A stretch of 7,262 bases of DNA, from assembly GCA_005879255.1 (NCBI GenBank), contig VBKY01000081.1, positions 1 through 7,262 of the forward strand, given 5' to 3'. This DNA comes from Deltaproteobacteria bacterium (GTDB lineage: Bacteria > Desulfobacterota_B > Binatia > UBA9968). Under the pieces are notes generated by a model. The model did not search any database. It was not told the origin of the DNA and worked only from the letters and a program-made list of their open reading frames with translations. Position numbers and translations under genes: made by a program. Positions 5,545 through 7,262 of this stretch are shown piece after piece. Numbering within the stretch: the stretch's first letter is position 1; every line of letters starts with the position of its first letter.

Positions 5545-7110
5545 ATGGCTTCGACTTCAACCGGATTCATCGGCCGCAGCGTCAAACCAGATAAATCGAG
5601 TCGCTTCATTACTGGAAGCGGCATGTACGTCAGCGATGTTCGCCTGCCGAACATGCTTCATGCCGCCCTTTTGCGGAGCATGCACGCGCATGCCCGCATC
5701 CACGGCGTCGACGTCAAGGAGGCTCTTCGCCTCGACGGGGTCGTTGGAGTATGGACCGGGCGGGAGATCGAAGGCCGAATATCAGCGTTTCCGGAAAGCT
5801 TCGAGATCCACCCCGCTCGTTGGCTGGAAGGGGTGAAACCCGTGCTGCAGGGTCCTCGACCGACGGCTTTGGCACAGGGAAAAGTTCACTATGTCGGTGA
5901 GCCGGTGGCGATCGTCGTGGCGGCGGACCGCCCCAAGGCGGAAGACGCTGTCGATGCGATTGTCGTTGAATATGAAGAGTTGCCGATTATCGTTGATGCC
6001 GAAGAGTCTCTTCAAGCGCGCGCGACGCTGGTCCACGAGGGATCGAACAATAATGTTGTATTCAGCTTCAGCATCGAAAAGGGCAACGTCGATGGGGCGC
6101 TGGGTGCTGCGCCCCATACGTTGCGCGAGCGCTTCCGCCACCACCGCTATTGCGCCGCGCCTCTCGAAGGCCGCGGCGTTGTCGCCTGGGTCGAGCCCAA
6201 AACAAACATTCTTACCGTGTGGTCCTCGACGCAGATGCCTCATCTGGTTCGGCGGCAAATTGCGGCACAGCTGAATCTTCCCGAAGAAACCGTCCGCGTG
6301 ATTGCGCCGGATATCGGCGGCGGATTCGGCCCCAAGGTATTCGTCTATCCGGAGGAAATTCTTGTCCCTTTCCTGGCGCTTCAGTTGGGCCGCCCGGTGA
6401 AATGGATTGAGGATCGCAGCGAACACTTCATCAGCACGGCGCACGGCCGTGACCAACTCCACGACGTCGAGTGTGCGTTTGATGAAGAAGGTCGCATCTT
6501 GGCATTTCGCGATCGCTTCCTGTTGGACAACGGCGCCTACAATCCGATGGGCCTCACCGACGCGTACAACACGGCCGCCCATCTTCAGGGGCCATACAAA
6601 ATTTCCAACTTTTCAGTGACCGGCACGTGCGTTTCAACCAACAAGGTGCCCAACGCGCCTTATCGCGGCGCCGGACGACCTGAAGCCGTGTTTGTCATGG
6701 AGCGCTCGATCGATATTATTGCGGCGCGCTTGGGACTCGATCCCGTTGCGGTGCGCCGCCGCAATTTCGTTCAGCCGGAGGAGATGCCCTATCACGCCGG
6801 AATCTTGTACCGCGACGGCGAGCCTATTTGCTACGACAGCGGGAATTATCCTGAGACGCTGACGCGGGCGATGGAAACCGCAGGTTACGATCAGCTTCGG
6901 AGGCGGCAACAGGAGATGCGCGCACGCGGGCGCTTTCTCGGCATCGGCATCGTTGCTGTTACGTCGAAGGGACGGGCGTCGGTTCTTTCGAGGGCGCACA
7001 AGTGCGCATTGATCCATCCGGCCAGCTCATCATTGCCACCGGCGCAACCGGGCACGGTCAAGGCCACGAAACCGTCTTCGCACAGATCGCGGCTGACCTC
7101 TGGGGGGTGA
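5545..7110 (+). CDS. Xanthine dehydrogenase/CO dehydrogenase family molybdopterin-binding subunit (CoxL-like, form II type), frameshifted
   Basis: This is the large catalytic subunit of a molybdenum hydroxylase, which oxidises CO, purines, aldehydes or aromatic N-heterocycles together with FAD (CoxM-like) and 2Fe-2S (CoxS-like) subunits that are not in this window. The N-terminal region has the standard FIGRSVKPDKSSRFITGSG and LHAALLRSMHAHARI segments and VHYVGEPVAIVV (about residues 114-125). The cofactor region has APLEGRG near 205-211, IGGGFGPK at 257-264 and PYRGAGRP at 372-379. The YRGAGR loop in place of AYRCSFR argues against true form I CO dehydrogenase, so the substrate is open. Homology is continuous to GIGIV (466-470, about base 6954). 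After that the frame gives 51 unrelated residues ending at TGA 7108-7110, while the correct continuation is in another frame. AGG at 5533-5535 is a weak ribosome-binding site for the ATG at 5545. Either the gene is broken or the sequence has an indel. Confidence 0.88.
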   Translation: MASTSTGFIGRSVKPDKSSRFITGSGMYVSDVRLPNMLHAALLRSMHAHARIHGVDVKEALRLDGVVGVWTGREIEGRISAFPESFEIHPARWLEGVKPVLQGPRPTALAQGKVHYVGEPVAIVVAADRPKAEDAVDAIVVEYEELPIIVDAEESLQARATLVHEGSNNNVVFSFSIEKGNVDGALGAAPHTLRERFRHHRYCAAPLEGRGVVAWVEPKTNILTVWSSTQMPHLVRRQIAAQLNLPEETVRVIAPDIGGGFGPKVFVYPEEILVPFLALQLGRPVKWIEDRSEHFISTAHGRDQLHDVECAFDEEGRILAFRDRFLLDNGAYNPMGLTDAYNTAAHLQGPYKISNFSVTGTCVSTNKVPNAPYRGAGRPEAVFVMERSIDIIAARLGLDPVAVRRRNFVQPEEMPYHAGILYRDGEPICYDSGNYPETLTRAMETAGYDQLRRRQQEMRARGRFLGIGIVAVTSKGRASVLSRAHKCALIHPASSSLPPAQPGTVKATKPSSHRSRLTSGG

Positions 7111-7262
7111 CCCTGGACAAAGTCAGCATCGTCGAAGGCGATACCGCATCGATTGCATTCGGCTGCGGCACCTTTGGCAGCCGCAGCACGGTCAATGTCG
7201 GCTCCGCCATTTACGGGGCCTCGGCACGCCTGAAGGAAAAGGTGCTGCGGCTCGCCGCGCAC
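6957..7262 (+). pseudogene. Continuation of the molybdopterin-binding subunit in the -1 frame, truncated by window end
   Basis: From TGT at 6957 this frame reads CYVEGTGVGSFEGAQVR, a perfect family continuation of GIGI(V) in the preceding frame. It continues with TGATGHGQGHETVFAQ, the molybdopterin-contacting GQGHET motif, then SIVEGDTASIAFGCGTFGSR. The frame has no start codon of its own near 6957 and is open to the last base. About 102 residues are visible; the family usually runs to about 770-800 residues, so roughly 200 more should follow. It belongs to the same gene as the ORF starting at 5545. Confidence 0.85.

Noticed and set aside
5782..6582. Long minus-strand ORF (266 codons) opposite the molybdoenzyme gene
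   Set aside because: The plus strand encodes unmistakable molybdopterin-subunit motifs here; the antisense ORF is a shadow from GC-rich codon bias and shows no recognisable domain.
6943..6970. Programmed -1 ribosomal frameshift in the CoxL-like gene
   Set aside because: No slippery heptamer or clear downstream pseudoknot is visible, and this enzyme family is not known to use recoding.

Overview
The window is a plus-strand accessory (catabolic/transport) stretch of a moderately GC-rich bacterial genome. Scattered substrate-binding proteins without permeases, an amidohydrolase, a glutathione S-transferase (GST), a CO/xanthine-dehydrogenase-type molybdoenzyme and several small palindromic intergenic repeats are typical of uncultured soil or subsurface lineages such as Desulfobacterota/Binatota, Tectomicrobia or Rokubacteria. 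This placement is an inference from gene content and repeat style; no phylogenetic marker is present.

Layout: (1) 2-907, the 3' part of a NitT/TauT-type ABC substrate-binding protein. (2) 976-1046, a GTTCAA-based palindromic repeat immediately before an ACMSD-type metal-dependent amidohydrolase (1054-2076). (3) 2077-2284, a spacer with a GTAGGATGCGGT-type hairpin repeat. (4) 2285-3058, a glutaredoxin-DinB fusion. (5) 3245-4264, a second, complete, secreted ABC substrate-binding protein, followed 10 nt later by a GST (4275-5066). (6) 5067-5544, a 478-nt spacer with two repeat types and what looks like the decayed C-terminus of a third substrate-binding protein. (7) 5545-7262, the large molybdopterin-binding subunit of a CoxL/xanthine dehydrogenase family enzyme, frameshifted near 6950 and cut by the window end.

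The most important observation is in (4). Conventional gene calling would start this gene at or after 2399, losing the front of the protein. The same frame continues upstream through a TGA at 2330-2332 to an ATG at 2285. The added residues form the first strand of a glutaredoxin fold, and the TGA falls exactly on the first cysteine of the CxxC active site (TQPG-TGA-S-S-C). A strong stem-loop with an apical GUU begins a few bases after the TGA, as expected of a bacterial SECIS element. The gene is therefore a candidate selenoprotein: a Sec-x-x-C glutaredoxin fused to a three-histidine DinB-type domain. The competing explanation is a nonsense mutation, which deserves weight because the neighbourhood also contains a frameshifted gene and a gene remnant.

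Functionally, the genes suggest uptake of small organic molecules (binding proteins), modification or ring cleavage and decarboxylation (amidohydrolase, molybdoenzyme), and thiol-based conjugation or redox chemistry (GST, glutaredoxin-DinB). The substrate cannot be named from sequence alone.
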